From NCBI GenBank assembly GCA_947178155.1, contig CAMWXG010000005.1, positions 1 through 39,691 on the forward strand: a DNA stretch of 39,691 nt, read 5' to 3'. Shown in pieces: positions 37,626-39,691 of the stretch (within the stretch, counting starts at the first letter, position 1; each line of letters opens with the position of its first letter). The position numbers were made by a program, and so were the translations under genes. Source of the stretch: an uncultured Lachnoclostridium sp. (GTDB lineage: Bacteria; Bacillota; Clostridia; Lachnospirales; Lachnospiraceae). Under the pieces are notes generated by a model. It was not told where the DNA came from and did no database searches. It saw only the letters and a program-made list of their open reading frames with translations.

Positions 37626-38108
37626 TTATACCCTCTCATCAGTAATTATATGTTCAATTTCAGAATGTTCTGTACTAAGATACTCCTTCATAAAACTTGG
37701 AAAAGCTTTATATTTGTCTAAATCCTTTATTGGGATCCAGTACATTTCTTCTTTTACCCCATATTCATAACTATTACTGTGAAGCTCTTGTGTCCCTCTG
37801 GATTTCATTAAAAAATAAAAACTAATTTCATGGCAGTTTAATCCTTTCAGTGTTCCACAATTATCATTAAAGAAGTTTTCATGGATAACAGCCAAATGGT
37901 CTATTTCATAATGTACACCAGTTTCTTCAAAAACCTCTCGTAGTACTGCATCCTCAGCAGTTTCTCCCATATGAACTCCACCACCAATAGAATATAGATA
38001 GTTTTCATTCTTGTTACCAGCAAAAAGAACACATCCATTTTCTATGATAATTGCTCCAGCACGATACCTAAACCAATTATTTTCTTTTGTAAATCCACAA
38101 TCATACAT
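37626..38108 (-). CDS. NUDIX hydrolase
   Basis: Nudix box GGVHMGETAEDAVLREVFEETGV. Confidence 0.93.
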   Translation of the reverse strand: MYDCGFTKENNWFRYRAGAIIIENGCVLFAGNKNENYLYSIGGGVHMGETAEDAVLREVFEETGVHYEIDHLAVIHENFFNDNCGTLKGLNCHEISFYFLMKSRGTQELHSNSYEYGVKEEMYWIPIKDLDKYKAFPSFMKEYLSTEHSEIEHIITDERV

Positions 38109-38165
38109 ATCCTCTTACCTCCATAAATTGTCGATTCTAGAATTATAATCCACATTCAACTAAAA

Positions 38166-38633
38166 TTAATCATCACACTTATCTGCAATAATCTTCTCAG
38201 CTATTTCTTCCAGTGAAGAATCCTTATCAAGCCCTATAAGATCAGGATAAAAAATATAATCTGTAAGATTATCCAAACCCGTATTCACCTTAAGAAAATC
38301 AAGCCAATAGTCCATTTCTGCCTCTTCAAAATCAAGGATTCCAACAACAATCTCCCTAATCTCATCATCTGTCATATCTCTTTTTTGTGGCGAAGGCATC
38401 AATGCACTTCTTGCCACCGTTTCTAAATCAGTATAACCCCAATATTCCTGAAAATCAGCAATATCAATTTTACTATTTTCAGTAATATTACATAAATCCT
38501 TTTGCAAATTCTCCAACTCCTGTTTTGCATCTTTGTCATTTACACAATCTTTTTCTTCCATAATAGAAGCTGCCAGCTCAATAATTTCCATTACCTTTGG
38601 AAGCTTTGTCTCATCAATTACAATCTTTTCCAT
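38166..38633 (-). CDS. Hypothetical acidic soluble protein
   Basis: Uninterrupted ORF, ATG 38633 with GGGG-type RBS; no family recognised. Confidence 0.7.
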   Translation of the reverse strand: MEKIVIDETKLPKVMEIIELAASIMEEKDCVNDKDAKQELENLQKDLCNITENSKIDIADFQEYWGYTDLETVARSALMPSPQKRDMTDDEIREIVVGILDFEEAEMDYWLDFLKVNTGLDNLTDYIFYPDLIGLDKDSSLEEIAEKIIADKCDD

Positions 38634-38707
38634 ACTTACCCCAGCTTTCTTATTTTTAATACTTCCAGTCATGCCGCCTACTGTGCCACAAACAATAAAT
38701 GAACAAC

Positions 38708-39202
38708 TTACAGACTTACTCCCTTAAGTCTCTTAATAAGCACTGCACCTAAAATACCAACAATTATCCCTGCTATTGTCCCTGATATCAAAAGCAGAGG
38801 AAGATAATATATTAAAAGCTTAGTCTTAAGCACAATAATGGCAACACATATCTGTCCTATATTGTGAGCAGCTCCTCCTGCCACACTTACTCCATACACA
38901 GAAAACTTTTCTGTCTTTTTTAAAAGAAGCATAACAACAAAGCTTAAAATGCCACCTGCCAGACTGTATAACATAGCTGAAAGGCTGCCAAATGTAAGCC
39001 CACAAAGTACAATTCTTATAATAGCTATACCAAATGTTTCTCCCACACTTAATCTATATAAACAAAAAACAACTACTATATTTGAAAGTCCTGCCTTTAC
39101 TCCTGGTATTCCTATATTTAAAGGCAGCATCGCTTCTATGTAACTTAACACAAACGCAACTGCTACAAGCATTCCAATTACTGCCACCTTTTTTGTCTTC
39201 AT
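38708..39202 (-). CDS. Gx transporter family protein (heptaprenyl diphosphate synthase component I-like)
   Basis: MKTKKVAVIGMLVAVAFVLSYIEAMLPLNIGIPGVKAGLSNIVVVFCLYRLSVGETFGIAIIRIVLCGLTFG. Confidence 0.88.
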   Translation of the reverse strand: MKTKKVAVIGMLVAVAFVLSYIEAMLPLNIGIPGVKAGLSNIVVVFCLYRLSVGETFGIAIIRIVLCGLTFGSLSAMLYSLAGGILSFVVMLLLKKTEKFSVYGVSVAGGAAHNIGQICVAIIVLKTKLLIYYLPLLLISGTIAGIIVGILGAVLIKRLKGVSL

Positions 39203-39230
39203 GTAAAGCCCTCCATTTTCTTGTTAGCAT

Positions 39231-39587
39231 TTACAACTCTGGTTCCTTTTTTAATCTCTCTGATTCTTCTTTGCTTTTTCCGCACCTACAGGATGTTACA
39301 TAAGCCTTATTCAGACAATGGCAAAAGGCACACTCCCAGCCGCCATCTAATAAAATATTCTCTCTTCTGCCTTTATTCAAAAGTTCATTATCATATATAG
39401 CTGATGAATACATATCTGGCTTTGATAATGCCACAAGCATAGCAACTATCCCAAAAATAAATCCCCAAATAAACCAATTTTCATCATATCCTTTATTTTC
39501 AAGTATTTTATTAGTTGCAACGCCCCAAATAGTTCCATATATGATATACACAACAATAAAAACTATAATATTTCCGTTTAAAGTCAT
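39231..39587 (-). CDS. Small membrane protein with C-terminal Cys-rich (zinc-ribbon-like) motif
   Basis: Two predicted TM segments plus ECAFCHCLNKAYVTSCRCGKSKEE. Confidence 0.65.
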   Translation of the reverse strand: MTLNGNIIVFIVVYIIYGTIWGVATNKILENKGYDENWFIWGFIFGIVAMLVALSKPDMYSSAIYDNELLNKGRRENILLDGGWECAFCHCLNKAYVTSCRCGKSKEESERLKKEPEL

Positions 39588-39691
39588 AATATTTCCTCCT
39601 TTCCAGTCCTCTCTTGGCTTCCTTTTTTATTATATTTTAATTTATAAAGCAATAGTAATTGCTTTCAATTAATTATATAATAATATATAGT

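Noticed and set aside
1-39691. CRISPR array, tRNA/rRNA genes, intact IS elements, GEMM-type riboswitch
   Set aside because: No direct-repeat/spacer pattern, no tRNA-like T-loop strings, no transposase ORF and no GEMM core were recognised by eye; a formal scan (tRNAscan, Infernal, ISEScan) was not possible.

Overview
AT-rich window from a Firmicute, most likely a Lachnospiraceae-type clostridium (inferred from gene content and style, not measured). Housekeeping blocks are clear: secG-rnr-smpB, hisD-proS, corA, flagellin, an MCP, an FNT channel, a spore-type LysM-GH18 protein, and a metal-efflux operon (HMA protein, P-type ATPase, ArsR). Three accessory regions stand out. (1) 1-4634 (-): a probable Pel-type c-di-GMP-responsive exopolysaccharide locus. 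It encodes a PelD-like protein (4 TM, GAF, degenerate GGDEF with an RxxD I-site) fused to an N-terminal SDR/epimerase domain. Next to it are a PelE-like TM+helical-repeat protein, a PqqD-like protein, and a large membrane protein that runs off the left edge and is missing from the ORF track. (2) 14506-14922 (-): an orphan Rpn nuclease C-terminus with 12-bp tandem repeats (EGRI), resembling an RpnS-type intragenic antitoxin module. (3) 31540-38108: an accessory/defence-like island with one decayed and one intact AAA-ATPase/PD-(D/E)XK protein, a DUF434-like protein, and a Panacea (DUF4065) gene coupled to a multi-TM protein that is split by a +1 frameshift at a G6 tract. Several strong palindromes and a 39-bp tandem repeat inside rnr are also reported. 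No tRNA, rRNA, CRISPR array or intact IS element was recognised by eye.
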